DNA of 45,860 nt. Origin: Candidatus Hydrogenedentota bacterium. GTDB taxonomy: Bacteria; Hydrogenedentota; Hydrogenedentia; Hydrogenedentales; SLHB01. Each line of letters starts with the position of its first letter. Position 1 is the stretch's first letter. The notes beneath the pieces were generated by a model that saw nothing but the letters and a program-made list of their open reading frames with translations, did no database searches and was not told where the DNA came from. Both the position numbers and the translations under genes were made by a program. The stretch spans positions 1 to 45,860 of the forward strand of contig JACQVH010000156.1 in assembly GCA_016209895.1 (NCBI GenBank), in the 5' to 3' direction. Positions 8,029-15,481 of this stretch are shown here, piece by piece.

Positions 8029-8226
8029 GACGTCCTAAAAAGCTTAGCGCAACGTTGCGCGAAGCCTATAATCCCCATAATCACAAGAGCAGCGCGGCAC
8101 TTGCCAAAGTCGGCGGCGTCAAACAGCGAACCTACGAGATGGCCGGAATGGTGCTGAAGAAGGACCCCGAACGAGCCGAACAGGTCATCCGGGGCGAGAA
8201 GATGATCACAAGGTATTGTGATCACC
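8022..8226 (+). pseudogene. ParB-like DNA-binding protein fragment
   Basis: The plus strand encodes RGRPKKLSATLREAYNPHN followed by ALAKVGGVKQRTYEMAGMVLKKDPERAEQVIRGEKMITRY. A basic GRGRPKK stretch, a 'VGVxxxTYxKAxxV' helix-turn-helix and 'PxxAExVxxGxxxI' are the pattern of ParB/Spo0J-like replication or partition proteins found on plasmids and ICEs. The fragment is only about 65 residues and is joined on its left to the antisense of the dockerin remnant. No start codon or N-terminal ParB domain is seen. Assignment is by recalled pattern, not by search. Confidence 0.55.
8203..8224. promoter_or_regulatory. Operator-like palindrome TGATCACAA-N4-TTGTGATCA
   Basis: A perfect 9-bp inverted repeat with a 4-bp spacer. 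It is followed by CCTTCG, and a further TTGATCACCTTCG half-site lies at 8238-8250. A related perfect palindrome, TGGTCACA-N3-TGTGACCA, again followed by CCTTC after two bases, is at 13201-13219 near the other end of the element. Both could bind one element-encoded regulator. The alternative is that they are shared coding remnants, since both are in similar plus-strand reading contexts (MxTxxCDHL). Confidence 0.45.
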
Positions 8227-8272
8227 TTCGAGGAATCTTGATCACCTTCGGGCGGGTCGCGCGGCGCGTGAG

Positions 8273-8830
8273 TCAGTCGAAGTCCGGCGCGGCCGCATCC
8301 GCTTCAGTCGCGGTCAGTGGTGTTGCGCCCTCAGCAGCGCAAGCACTGTCCGCCGGTGGATCGCCGCGCGCCCCGCTGTCCACGGAGATGTGGACCGCCG
8401 TGACCTGCGGCTGTACGCCGTGTTCGCAAAAACCCGCAAGTTTGCTCAACGTATCAATGGCCCGCACGCAGACTCCCGCTTCCCGCCAATCGCTCGTGTC
8501 CCGGTCTGCAATCCGATCTAGCCTGAGCAGGTATTTCTCCGCGCGAATTTGGGCACATTCGACGGCCCGCCGCCAAGCCGCTTCGAGGGCCTCGCGCACC
8601 ATTGGTTTCTGCCCGTACTCGTGAGCCGCCTCAACGAGTGCCGCCCGAGTCCGGTAGCGCCGCGCCCGTTCAGCGAATGTCACCTCAAACGCTTCCGTCA
8701 GGGTACCGTGCAAGATGACCGCCGCACAGAACCTCCCCACCGCCGCCGGTCTCAAGTCGTGCCGCCGGGCCAAGAGACCGGGACGGGGTTCGCCCTTCGC
8801 GCTACTAATTTCGCGGCTAGAAGTGGTCAT
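8273..8830 (-). CDS. Hypothetical protein, possibly small-terminase-like
   Basis: A 185-residue soluble protein. Residues about 50-135 are helical (RRYRTRAALVEAAHEYGQKP, EALEAAWRRAVECAQIRAEK) and end with CVRAIDTLSKLAGFCEHGV... ISVDSG. This recalls the 'alelLgKhlGly' segment after the HTH of some phage small terminase subunits, although I see no clear HTH. The C-terminus is Ala/Asp-rich and probably disordered. The upstream region contains the GTTAC repeat cluster. If it is terminase-like, the element could redirect a helper phage's packaging. Low certainty; it could equally be an unrelated element protein. Confidence 0.5.
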   Translation of the reverse strand: MTTSSREISSAKGEPRPGLLARRHDLRPAAVGRFCAAVILHGTLTEAFEVTFAERARRYRTRAALVEAAHEYGQKPMVREALEAAWRRAVECAQIRAEKYLLRLDRIADRDTSDWREAGVCVRAIDTLSKLAGFCEHGVQPQVTAVHISVDSGARGDPPADSACAAEGATPLTATEADAAAPDFD

Positions 8831-8883
8831 GGGACGGAAACCAGTCTTAAATCGATGATGGACACTTGTGCGTAAGATAAAAG

Positions 8884-8973
8884 GTTACAACGTTACAATA
8901 TATATATAAAGTCTTTGTATGTAATGGGTTAGACCCGTAACATTTCCCGTAACCAACCGTAACCCAAGGTTAC
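8884..8973. promoter_or_regulatory. Iteron-like GTTAC/GTAAC cluster with AT-rich core, candidate origin
   Basis: Six copies of the pentamer occur in 90 bp: GTTAC at 8884 and 8892, GTAAC at 8937, 8949 and 8959, and GTTAC at 8969. The last four are spaced 12, 10 and 10 bp. A short TA-rich tract (8896-8910, about 15 bp of A/T only) lies between the two groups. The segment is just downstream of the primase/TubC genes and upstream of the gene at 8830. Phased short repeats beside an AT-rich tract next to a primase-helicase are typical of origins of satellite elements, but a regulator binding site is equally possible. Confidence 0.45.
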
Positions 8974-9031
8974 ACTATCAAGACAGTTTGAGTCGTTTTT
9001 CAGGTCCTCTCACGGGAAAATGACAAGTCCG

Positions 9032-9394
9032 TCATGCCCGTGGCCTTCCGATGACCCCGCGTCGCCGTTGGGCCTCGACCGCGTCCCACCAGGCAGACCA
9101 TGCTTGGGCGCGTTCCGGTCCGCCCTGGTCGGTGATCCAGCGGGGCGGGACGGGCGGAAGGTCTTGGGAGTTCAAGACGGCGTCGGACTTGACAAGGTCG
9201 AGGTATTCGGCGAGAGTCACGCGCTGGTCACCGTCCTTGAGGTACGCGAGAAGTCGGGGCTTGTGTGCGCGAAGGTCCCGGATGACGGCTTCGGTGAAGG
9301 CCTGCTTCGGCGCTCGAACAATCAGTTTGCCTGCCTCAACTCGGAAGGTCGCGCCGTGGCGCTCAAGGTCGTAAACCAACGCCAGCGCACTCAT
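9032..9394 (-). CDS. TubC N-terminal docking-domain-like protein
   Basis: In this 120-residue protein the N-terminal 55 residues (MSALALVYDLERHGATFRVE, GKLIVRAPKQAFTEAVIRDLRAHKPRLLAYL) match the TubC_N docking fold known from NRPS/PKS subunits. The same fold is also seen as small stand-alone proteins beside primases in mobile elements. The remainder is polar, with WW and basic residues near the end. Its ATG overlaps the primase stop codon (ATGA), so the two proteins are made together and the docking domain probably mediates a protein-protein contact in the replication complex. Function otherwise unknown. Confidence 0.65.
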   Translation of the reverse strand: MSALALVYDLERHGATFRVEAGKLIVRAPKQAFTEAVIRDLRAHKPRLLAYLKDGDQRVTLAEYLDLVKSDAVLNSQDLPPVPPRWITDQGGPERAQAWSAWWDAVEAQRRRGVIGRPRA

Positions 9395-11556
9395 AGGAAG
9401 ACCTCCGCCACGTCGGTGTCATCGGCTTGGAGAAGGTCTGTTTCCGGGCTTGGGCTGGCGGCCATTTTTGAGGTTCCCGGAGATCGCGAAAAAGCGGTTG
9501 AGGTTCCCGAGACATGGGAACCAGAATAAGTGCTTGCCGGAAGCGGTCTTAGGTCGGTTTTCTTATTCTGGTTCCCGGCTCCGTTTTCACTGTCGGGAAC
9601 CACAAAACAACAACCCACCGATTCGGTGGTTGTCGTGCCTTGGGGATTCTTGTTCCCAGGTTCCCGCGCAATGCCCGGAACATCAATTTGGGACGCGGTC
9701 ACGCCATATCTGAATGGGTCGGTTTTGCCACCTTTGCCTATCCGATTGACCATCCCGTCACGGACCAGTTCTCGGAGCGCTAGGGATTTCATCTTGTTGC
9801 GGCCTTGAACCTCGTCCTTGATGTCGGCCTCCGTTACAGCTTCGGATTGACCCGTCAGATAGTTTTTAATCGCCGCTTTGAATCGCTTGCGCTCGTCGAC
9901 CTCTTTCGATTCGCCCAACGAGGTGGTGCGCCTGTGGGGGTCGAAGTTCAGGATAGTTTCGGGAATATTATCGCCGTATCGCTGAATAGTCTCGATGGTG
10001 CGATATGGGCCATCGCGCCTGAGCAGGATTGCAGTGTCGAACGCGGCCAAGATTGCCGTGCTACCGAGGACGCCATCACCCCCTGGGCGGTCCCCTTTGC
10101 CCAGGTGGTGGACTACCACGACGTGGGTGCCGGTTTCCCGCGCCAGCGTGTGGATGGGCTCGAGGGCGGTGGTGACCGACGCGTAGTCATTCCCATCGCG
10201 AACGCGGACCAACTTAAACAGGGTATCGATCACAATGACGACGGCCTTTTTCTCGATGGCGATCTCGCGGACTTGGGTCAGCGCGTTCTCCGGTGCTGTC
10301 GCACAGTGGATGAAAATGTCTTCGTCGCCGCTTGCTCCCATTGCCGCAAAATGCTTCCGCACTTCGGACCGTTTCTCTTCGAGCGCCAAGTAAATGACCG
10401 GACCCGGCATCGTCTTCCGATTCAGGAACGGACTACCACGCGCGATGTCGAGGGCCAATTGACGGGCGAAGGTGGACTTCCCCACTTTCGGCTTAGCCAC
10501 AAGGATCGAGCTCCCGCCTGAAGGGAGCATTTGATCAACCAGAAACTCCGTATCCGGCTCCGGTTCGCGGAGCAGGTCCCCGAGGCGAGTGAGTTGAAGG
10601 CCGACACCCCGCTTTGAGGACGCCGCCTCGGCGGAATTGATCTGGCCACGGACCTTCTCCGCCCCTTCCAAAATGAGGAGGTCGTCAAAGTCCGTGGGCT
10701 TGCTTGTCCGATCAGCGAACTTCGGGATCGTCAAGCGTGCGCCGACGGCTCGTGCGGCCTCTGTGCCTTTCGTGACGCCGGGGTTCCCGTCCGTCCACGC
10801 GTCGTCGTCAGCGCACACAATGATCTTGGCGTTGGGATGTTGTCGGCGAATTTCGCGCGCGACTGGTTCGAGGTTTCCAGCGTCGAACGCCACCACCGCC
10901 GCGTAGTCTGTAGCCTCGTGGATACTAGCGGCGGTCGCAAAGCCTTCAGCGATGCAGATCGTGTTGTCGGGTGTTCCAATCAGAAAATAACGTCCGGCTA
11001 TGCGGCCGCCGGTGAGGAAACGCTTCGCGCCATTCGCAGAAATGAATTGCAGCGAATGAATTTCCCCTATTGCGTCGCAAAGCGGGACAATCAGGCGTCC
11101 GTCCTCTGTGACCCGCAGGCCGTGTGACGCAACTTTTTTTCGTTCGAGGTACGCATGTTTCTCAACGGCCTTGGCCTCATTCCAAATCTGATCGGCCTCT
11201 CGTTTCGCTTCCGCCGCGCGCTGCTCCTCTTCGGCTTGGCGTTGCTTCTTGATCTGCTCCATGCGGTCTCGTAGTTGGCGGCGCTCTTCCGGAGACATTT
11301 CGTGTCCATTGTTCGAGGACCAGGTTTCCGAGATTCCCCGTTTCCAACACCCGAAAGCCCCCGCCGCGATGCCGCCAGAGTGTAAGCAGTACCACGAATT
11401 TGCCGCATGATCGCCGGGCGCTTTGAATCGGTGTAGCTTGCCGTCGCCGACAATCTCCGGGCGGCCCAATCCGGCGGCTTCAACGGCGTCCTGGAACCGC
11501 GACACTGCGTCGAGTGCGTGCGCCGTGCCGTCCACTTCGCCGGTCGTCGGACTCAT
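9391..11556 (-). CDS. Bifunctional Toprim primase / AAA (RepA-like) helicase
   Basis: A 721-residue replication protein of mobile elements. It has an N-terminal zinc-ribbon-like region (YCLHSGG... FGCWKRG), a coiled linker (about 90-130), and a Toprim domain with catalytic Glu in IAEGFATA (E204) and the acidic triad CADDD (250-252). A RecA-like AAA_25 helicase domain follows, with Walker A AKPKVGKST (354-362), Walker B VVIVIDT, a VVVVHHLGKG sensor-like motif, then a winged-helix-like segment and a Ser/Thr-rich tail. It would unwind and prime the element's origin. The ATG at 11556 is preferred over 11601 because GAGAGGA lies about 9 nt upstream. It follows the AlpA-like gene by 14 bp and is coupled to the TubC-like gene. 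Confidence 0.9.
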   Translation of the reverse strand: MSPTTGEVDGTAHALDAVSRFQDAVEAAGLGRPEIVGDGKLHRFKAPGDHAANSWYCLHSGGIAAGAFGCWKRGISETWSSNNGHEMSPEERRQLRDRMEQIKKQRQAEEEQRAAEAKREADQIWNEAKAVEKHAYLERKKVASHGLRVTEDGRLIVPLCDAIGEIHSLQFISANGAKRFLTGGRIAGRYFLIGTPDNTICIAEGFATAASIHEATDYAAVVAFDAGNLEPVAREIRRQHPNAKIIVCADDDAWTDGNPGVTKGTEAARAVGARLTIPKFADRTSKPTDFDDLLILEGAEKVRGQINSAEAASSKRGVGLQLTRLGDLLREPEPDTEFLVDQMLPSGGSSILVAKPKVGKSTFARQLALDIARGSPFLNRKTMPGPVIYLALEEKRSEVRKHFAAMGASGDEDIFIHCATAPENALTQVREIAIEKKAVVIVIDTLFKLVRVRDGNDYASVTTALEPIHTLARETGTHVVVVHHLGKGDRPGGDGVLGSTAILAAFDTAILLRRDGPYRTIETIQRYGDNIPETILNFDPHRRTTSLGESKEVDERKRFKAAIKNYLTGQSEAVTEADIKDEVQGRNKMKSLALRELVRDGMVNRIGKGGKTDPFRYGVTASQIDVPGIAREPGNKNPQGTTTTESVGCCFVVPDSENGAGNQNKKTDLRPLPASTYSGSHVSGTSTAFSRSPGTSKMAASPSPETDLLQADDTDVAEVFL

Positions 11557-11570
11557 CGCCCGTCGTCCTC

Positions 11571-11780
11571 TCAGATTCCCACGCGGTTGCGCCGGACCCA
11601 TTCTTGCAAGTCGCCTAAAGCGTAGCGCACGCCACGGCTCCCGATTCGGATGTAGGGCGGCCCGCCAGTTCTCCCTGGCCGATCGCCGTAGCAGCGGGCC
11701 TGGGCTAAAAAACTCCTCGAAACGCCGAGAAACTTGGCCGCCTCATTTTCTCTCAGCAGTCTCGCTTGTTGTACGTCCAT
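11571..11780 (-). CDS. AlpA/Xis-like helix-turn-helix regulator
   Basis: A 69-residue winged-helix protein of the MerR/AlpA/excisionase type: LLRENEAAKFLGVSRSFLAQARCYG is the HTH, and PPYIRIGSRGVRYALGDLQEWVRRNR is the conserved wing and C-terminal helix. Such proteins direct excision and switch on replication genes in P4-like satellites. The start was set at the ATG with GAGGG 8 nt upstream; a longer reading to 11840 has no such signal. The primase ribosome-binding site lies just past its stop codon, so the two are co-expressed. Confidence 0.85.
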   Translation of the reverse strand: MDVQQARLLRENEAAKFLGVSRSFLAQARCYGDRPGRTGGPPYIRIGSRGVRYALGDLQEWVRRNRVGI

Positions 11781-11954
11781 GTTTGTGCCCTCGCCAGCGT
11801 GTCGTTGGTGATACGTTCGCATTCTTGCATGAAATTTCACGGACGGGACTTTGGCTATTTATTTTCCCCAATAAATCCGGCCTTTTTTGCAAAACGGTGA
11901 AGTCAATCGGGATTTTTCAAAGATGATACAGACGAGGCGAGAAGAGGGTCGAGG

Positions 11955-12920
11955 CTAGAACTTCATCTGTGTCGGTCGCGTTGTCGTTTGGTGGGATTGG
12001 GCACTTTCCTTTCGGACCGCCTTCACCGAGTCACCCACCGTACGCCCCGTCTTCCGAAGCTCAGGCAAGATCGAGTCCAGCACGGCGCGAGGAATCCAGG
12101 TGTGACCCTTAACACGTCCCCTCGGTTCTCGCTTAAGTTGCGTGCATTTTCGCCTGATGAGTTGGTGGGCGTCCCTGCTCTCCATCGCCCCGATGTCGCA
12201 GATTAACTGGACTGCCTCAGACTGCTCCACCCATTCAGCTTGCCATTTCCAGTAGCGCCGCTGTGAGTCCAAGTCAATTTCCTTCTCGGTATCGCCGACA
12301 CTCCCGAAGTGATCATAGCGGGCCGCCAGTTCTTCCGCGTCTCGTTCAAAGATCGCGTTCCTTTCCTCTTCGGTCTCGGCCCGTCGAAGCAACTGGTCTC
12401 TTTCCGTGGCCGGAACGTTTACCCGTTCTGCTTGGAGGTCAGAAAGCCGCATAGCACAGGCAAGGTGCCGTTTCAGTGCGGTTGCGCAGGTGGACTTCCC
12501 ATGCTTGCGTGCCTCCGCCAGCTTCCGTTTGACCAAGGCCACATGGGGATCGAGCATTAGGATCGCTTGTCGGCACTCGAGCCAAGAGAGCTCCGCTTTT
12601 TGAACACGCGCTTCTTCCGCCTTGGAAGGCCGGCCGCGCTTACGGCTCGGAATCTTATCCGCACTCTTCGCCACGTCATCATACAGCCTGAGGAACGATG
12701 CCGGGTCTTCGCGCCAGAGGACTCTTAGAAAGTGTTGAATCTTCCCCCCTTCTGAGAAGTGGAAGTCTGGAAGTTCCCAGTTTCTATTTTTGCGGACCGT
12801 TTCCAAGAACGCGCGGACCCGCTTCAACATGGCGGCTTCTGCCTCGCGGATACGGAATAGAGTTTCGTCAAGGCTCTCCGGTCGAGTCACCGGGTTCGTG
12901 TCGCTGGAACTGTTCGGCAT
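11955..12920 (-). CDS. Hypothetical charged helical protein of the element
   Basis: A 321-residue soluble protein, strongly helical and charged (SLDETLFRIREAEAAMLKRVRAFLETVRKN, LLRRAETEEERNAIFERDAEELAARYDHFG), with an RKRGRPSKAEEARVQKAEL stretch resembling an AT-hook/GRP linker near residue 95. No enzymatic motif is visible. The C-terminus is basic and Ser/Thr/Gln-rich. The ATG has GGGGT 6 nt upstream; the frame extends to 13100 but that part looks noncoding. It lies between the integrase/ORF6N pair and the AlpA-like gene, the region where satellites keep regulators, so a DNA-binding role is possible but not shown. Confidence 0.6.
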   Translation of the reverse strand: MPNSSSDTNPVTRPESLDETLFRIREAEAAMLKRVRAFLETVRKNRNWELPDFHFSEGGKIQHFLRVLWREDPASFLRLYDDVAKSADKIPSRKRGRPSKAEEARVQKAELSWLECRQAILMLDPHVALVKRKLAEARKHGKSTCATALKRHLACAMRLSDLQAERVNVPATERDQLLRRAETEEERNAIFERDAEELAARYDHFGSVGDTEKEIDLDSQRRYWKWQAEWVEQSEAVQLICDIGAMESRDAHQLIRRKCTQLKREPRGRVKGHTWIPRAVLDSILPELRKTGRTVGDSVKAVRKESAQSHQTTTRPTQMKF

Positions 12921-13272
12921 GTTGCACCCCGTCAGTGTCCGTAAGAGTAGCGCCGGGGCGGCCGGTACGGGTCCGGTGTTCGAGGGCGACTCTAGCCCCG
13001 GCGATGAAACACGTTTGTAACTATGTGCGAACGGAACGTCAAACGCAAGAGACACCGGCCGGAAATCGGCCCGACGCGCGACCCAAGTTCTCTGGAGCAC
13101 CCTAGAGATACCGCCCCACCCCGTTGGGTCCCATCAGCCGGGGTATGGGGGTACTCGACACCGGATGACACGGCCGTGACGAAAGTGGAGAAGACCGAGA
13201 TGGTCACAGATTGTGACCACCTTCCGCTTTCCGGGAGGCTGTATGTTTCGGCCACGAGATGGAATGCGGCGG
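12921..13272. other. Intergenic segment of the element with a palindrome
   Basis: About 350 bp between the unknown gene and the end of the ORF6N reading frame. No convincing gene was seen on either strand. It contains the 8-bp palindrome at 13201-13219, which could be an operator or a terminator for the integrase transcript. Confidence 0.4.
13201..13219. promoter_or_regulatory. Operator-like palindrome TGGTCACA-N3-TGTGACCA
   Basis: A perfect 8-bp inverted repeat, similar in arm sequence and 3' neighbour (CCTTC) to the palindrome at 8203-8224. It lies 280 bp before the start of the gene at 12920 and 54 bp beyond the ORF6N stop. Confidence 0.4.
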
Positions 13273-13801
13273 CTATCGTTCTCCCGATTTCACAAAGCCG
13301 ATGGTCTTGCGCTTGGGTTCGGGCGGCGTCATCAGTTGGTGGATGGCATCGAAGACCGCCTTGAACTGGGCGTCGTATTTGTTTTCCAGAGCGTCCAGGC
13401 GGCGGGCTAAGGCATCGTAGGAAACGACCCATTTGACGAAGCCGGACGAAGGTCCTCATGATCTCCACATTTACACGCACGGCACGCGGGCTTCGCAGAA
13501 CACTGGAAAGCATGGCAACGCCTTGCTCGGTGAAAGCATAGGGCGCGAACCGGCGACCGCCCCACTTCGATCTTGAGATGCCAGTTTGGCATTTCAAGTC
13601 TTCCCATTCATCGTTGGTAAGTTGGAACATGAAATCCTGTGGAAACCGGTCCAAGTTTCGCTTGACCTGTCTGAGCAAAGCTCCGGTTTCCACGTCGTAA
13701 AGTTCGGCCAGGTCCGTATCGAGCATGACCTTTTGACCACGGATTACCAGTATCGCCCGCTCAATGCGTTCGCTCGGTACGAGAGAAGTGGTATCAGGCA
13801 T
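13273..13801 (-). pseudogene. ORF6N-domain DNA-binding protein, frameshifted
   Basis: Residues 1-120 are a typical ORF6N domain: [87 protein letters not shown]. After RQMG the reading frame drifts into nonfamily sequence. The expected C-terminal helix ([39 protein letters not shown], positions 13285-13400) is intact in the frame shifted by one base and ends at a stop at 13273. The total of 529 nt is one base more than 176 codons, so a single-base insertion near 13410-13435 explains it. Inactivation, assembly error or recoding remain possible. The ATG overlaps the end of the integrase gene by 8 nt, so they form one unit. The unshifted frame would run on to 12992. Confidence 0.8.
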
Positions 13802-15059
13802 GGGAAGTGCCCCGCAATTGTACGAAGTTCTTCGGTGCGTTGCCCACGAGCCGTTGAACCGCGTCGGCCTTTTGTTTCGCGGCCAAGTGCGCGTACCTCA
13901 ACGTCAACTTGAAATCGGAGTGTCCCAACAATTCCTTCACCACGATCAGATCAACGCCATTCTGGACGAGGCGCGAAGCAAAAGTGTGCCGAAGATCGTG
14001 GAATCGAAAGTTCGTTACGTTGGCTTCCTGCATGAGATGTTCCCACGACGTGGAGATGTTGTCTAATCGCTTGCCGTCTTTGCCGGGAAAGACTAACCCT
14101 TGGCCGGAACCTTGCTCGCGCCACGTTTTCAACGTGTCATGGGCGACGGCATTCAGTGGAATGACTCTGGTTTGTCCGCTCTTCGCTCCCATTCCGTGAA
14201 CGGTGATCGTGCGGGTCCTGAAATCCACAGCATCCCAAGTGAGATTGAATAATTCACCGCGCCTGCATCCGGTGTGTAGGGCCAAGATCGTCAGCGGCTT
14301 GAGCAGGTCCACGAAAGCCACCTTCCCCAAGTCCGGCCATTCAGAATATCCGCGTTCCGCGCACCACGCATTGTGTGACCTGCGGGCCTGCCTAACGCGT
14401 TCTTGGCGCGCGTCCAGTGCGGCTATAAGGCGGGTCTCTTCTTCGGGTAACAAGTATCGCGGTTTGGCGCTCCGGTCTTCCGGTAGCATCTTGAGTTTAG
14501 CCAAGGGGTTTTCGCTGAGGATTCCCCATTGCGTCGCATGACTCAAGGCGCTTTTCAATGCGGCAAGGTCGCGGTTGCAGGTGCCGATACTGACACCATC
14601 CGTTCGCCGTTGTGATCGCCACTTCTCGCAGAGCCGGATCGTAACCTCGTTCAATCGCTTATTCTGAAAGTCGGGAAACGATTGACGCAGACGGCGGAGT
14701 GTTGGCGCTACGCTTTTTCGGTTACTGCGAAACCACGGCTCGTACACTTCATTCAGAAATGATTTCAAGGTGTGCGCCCGGGCCTCGCGTTTCTTTTCGG
14801 CGGGGTCTTCACCTCGAACCACGGCGGCCAGATGTCCCTTGGCAATATCTCTCGCCTGCACCGGGGTTACCACGCTTGCGCTACCGATCTTGACGCGGCG
14901 ATGTCTCCGGCCTTCCACCCGATACCGGGCGTAGTAGGTCTTCGCGCCGGACGGCTCGACGCGAATCAGGAATCCCCGCAGGTCTTGATCGTAGACCTCG
15001 TAAGGGCGGGTCTTCGGGCGTAACGTCGGCAAAAGCCGGTTGGCAATCTTGGCTTTCAT
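13794..15059 (-). CDS. int: Tyrosine recombinase integrase (P4-like)
   Basis: A 421-residue integrase of the DUF4102/P4 type. It has an N-terminal arm-binding domain ([28 protein letters not shown]), a core-binding SAM-like domain (about 100-190) and a catalytic domain with all family residues: R266 in [10 protein letters not shown]293 in [13 protein letters not shown]354 and R357 in [10 protein letters not shown]380 in LLGHSD, and nucleophile Y389 in RYAHL. It lies at the right end of the element, 236 bp from attR, with arm-type repeats between it and attR. AAAGGTG is 8 nt before the ATG. It is the enzyme expected to recombine the 45-bp tRNA-Arg cores. It appears intact, so the element may still be mobile. 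Confidence 0.96.
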   Translation of the reverse strand: MKAKIANRLLPTLRPKTRPYEVYDQDLRGFLIRVEPSGAKTYYARYRVEGRRHRRVKIGSASVVTPVQARDIAKGHLAAVVRGEDPAEKKREARAHTLKSFLNEVYEPWFRSNRKSVAPTLRRLRQSFPDFQNKRLNEVTIRLCEKWRSQRRTDGVSIGTCNRDLAALKSALSHATQWGILSENPLAKLKMLPEDRSAKPRYLLPEEETRLIAALDARQERVRQARRSHNAWCAERGYSEWPDLGKVAFVDLLKPLTILALHTGCRRGELFNLTWDAVDFRTRTITVHGMGAKSGQTRVIPLNAVAHDTLKTWREQGSGQGLVFPGKDGKRLDNISTSWEHLMQEANVTNFRFHDLRHTFASRLVQNGVDLIVVKELLGHSDFKLTLRYAHLAAKQKADAVQRLVGNAPKNFVQLRGTSHA

Positions 15060-15087
15060 GTCATGTCACCTTTCCGTCACGAATTTC

Positions 15088-15167
15088 CTAAGCACCACCT
15101 AAGCACCAACTTGTATGACTTCAATATCGCTTCCCATACAGTCTAAGCACCTCCTAAGCACCACTTG
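15088..15167 (+). repeat. Arm-type repeats, right end (two clusters)
   Basis: 15088-15113 and 15143-15167 each carry two CTAAGCACC units followed by A(A)CTTG. The second is identical over 25 bp to 4955-4979 at the left end. They lie directly upstream of the integrase start, so integrase binding could also repress its own promoter. Confidence 0.7.
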
Positions 15168-15215
15168 AGTGTACATCAATGAACGGAGAAATACAAGAGA
15201 AAATACAATAATCGG

Positions 15216-15228
15216 CATTCTGACCAAT
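15216..15228 (-). repeat. 13-bp inverted repeat, right copy
   Basis: CATTCTGACCAAT is the exact reverse complement of 4904-4916. It lies 66 bp inside the right att core. Confidence 0.65.
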
Positions 15229-15294
15229 AAACACAGGAGCTTTATGAGACGGGGTAATGCACGGCGATGGACGGGCTTTCACCGGAAAAACGCA

Positions 15295-15339
15295 CTTCTA
15301 AGCCGTAGGCCGCGCGTTCGAATCGCGCCAGGCGCGCCA
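15295..15339 (+). repeat. attR: 45-bp duplicate of the tRNA-Arg 3' half
   Basis: Identical to 4842-4886 over 45 bp; flanking bases differ on both sides (A versus C on the left, G versus C on the right). No 5' half of a tRNA is present here. Confidence 0.95.
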
Positions 15340-15358
15340 GAAGAATTCCACTTGATTC

Positions 15359-15408
15359 TTTGGACTGCGGGAGCGTGCTCCCGCTTTTCCGAGGGGAGCT
15401 TGCTCCCC
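15359..15408. repeat. Palindromic dispersed repeat (TTTGGACTGCGG family)
   Basis: TTTGGACTGCGG leads into two adjacent perfect hairpins, GCGGGAGC-GT-GCTCCCGC (15367-15384) and GGGGAGC-TT-GCTCCCC (15393-15408). A related, larger element with inverted ends is at 42627-42742. It lies between attR and the stop codon of the oxidoreductase gene, so the hairpins may also terminate that transcript. Confidence 0.7.
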
Positions 15409-15481
15409 GTACTGGGGACATCCACTCCGGGCACTTGCCGGAACTTGGCCGGCTGGCTGGCTTCACCCTTCATCCTTCAGC

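Larger units (their letters stand above)
4842..15339. mobile_element. 10.5-kb integrative element in tRNA-Arg, satellite-like
   Basis: It is bounded by identical 45-bp copies of the tRNA-Arg 3' half (attL 4842-4886, attR 15295-15339). Nearly all of its genes run on the minus strand: tyrosine integrase, ORF6N gene, unknown gene, AlpA-like regulator, primase/helicase, TubC-docking-like gene, possible small-terminase-like gene, lipoprotein, unknown gene, hicB and hicA. No relaxase, coupling protein or type IV secretion gene is present, so it is not self-conjugative. The order int-regulator-primase-(terS-like) and the size resemble phage-inducible islands/phage satellites, but capsid-interference genes are not recognised. 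The element holds remnants (dockerin, ParB-like), a sign of past rearrangement. Confidence 0.88.

Noticed and set aside
7626-8624. 332-residue plus-strand open frame
   Set aside because: Most of it is antisense to the dockerin remnant and to the gene at 8273-8830; only about 65 residues (8022-8226) look like a real protein fragment.
15242-15466. Minus-strand frame sharing RFERAAYGLE with a frame at 4534-4905
   Set aside because: The shared peptide is the antisense translation of the duplicated tRNA-Arg 3' half, not a protein family.
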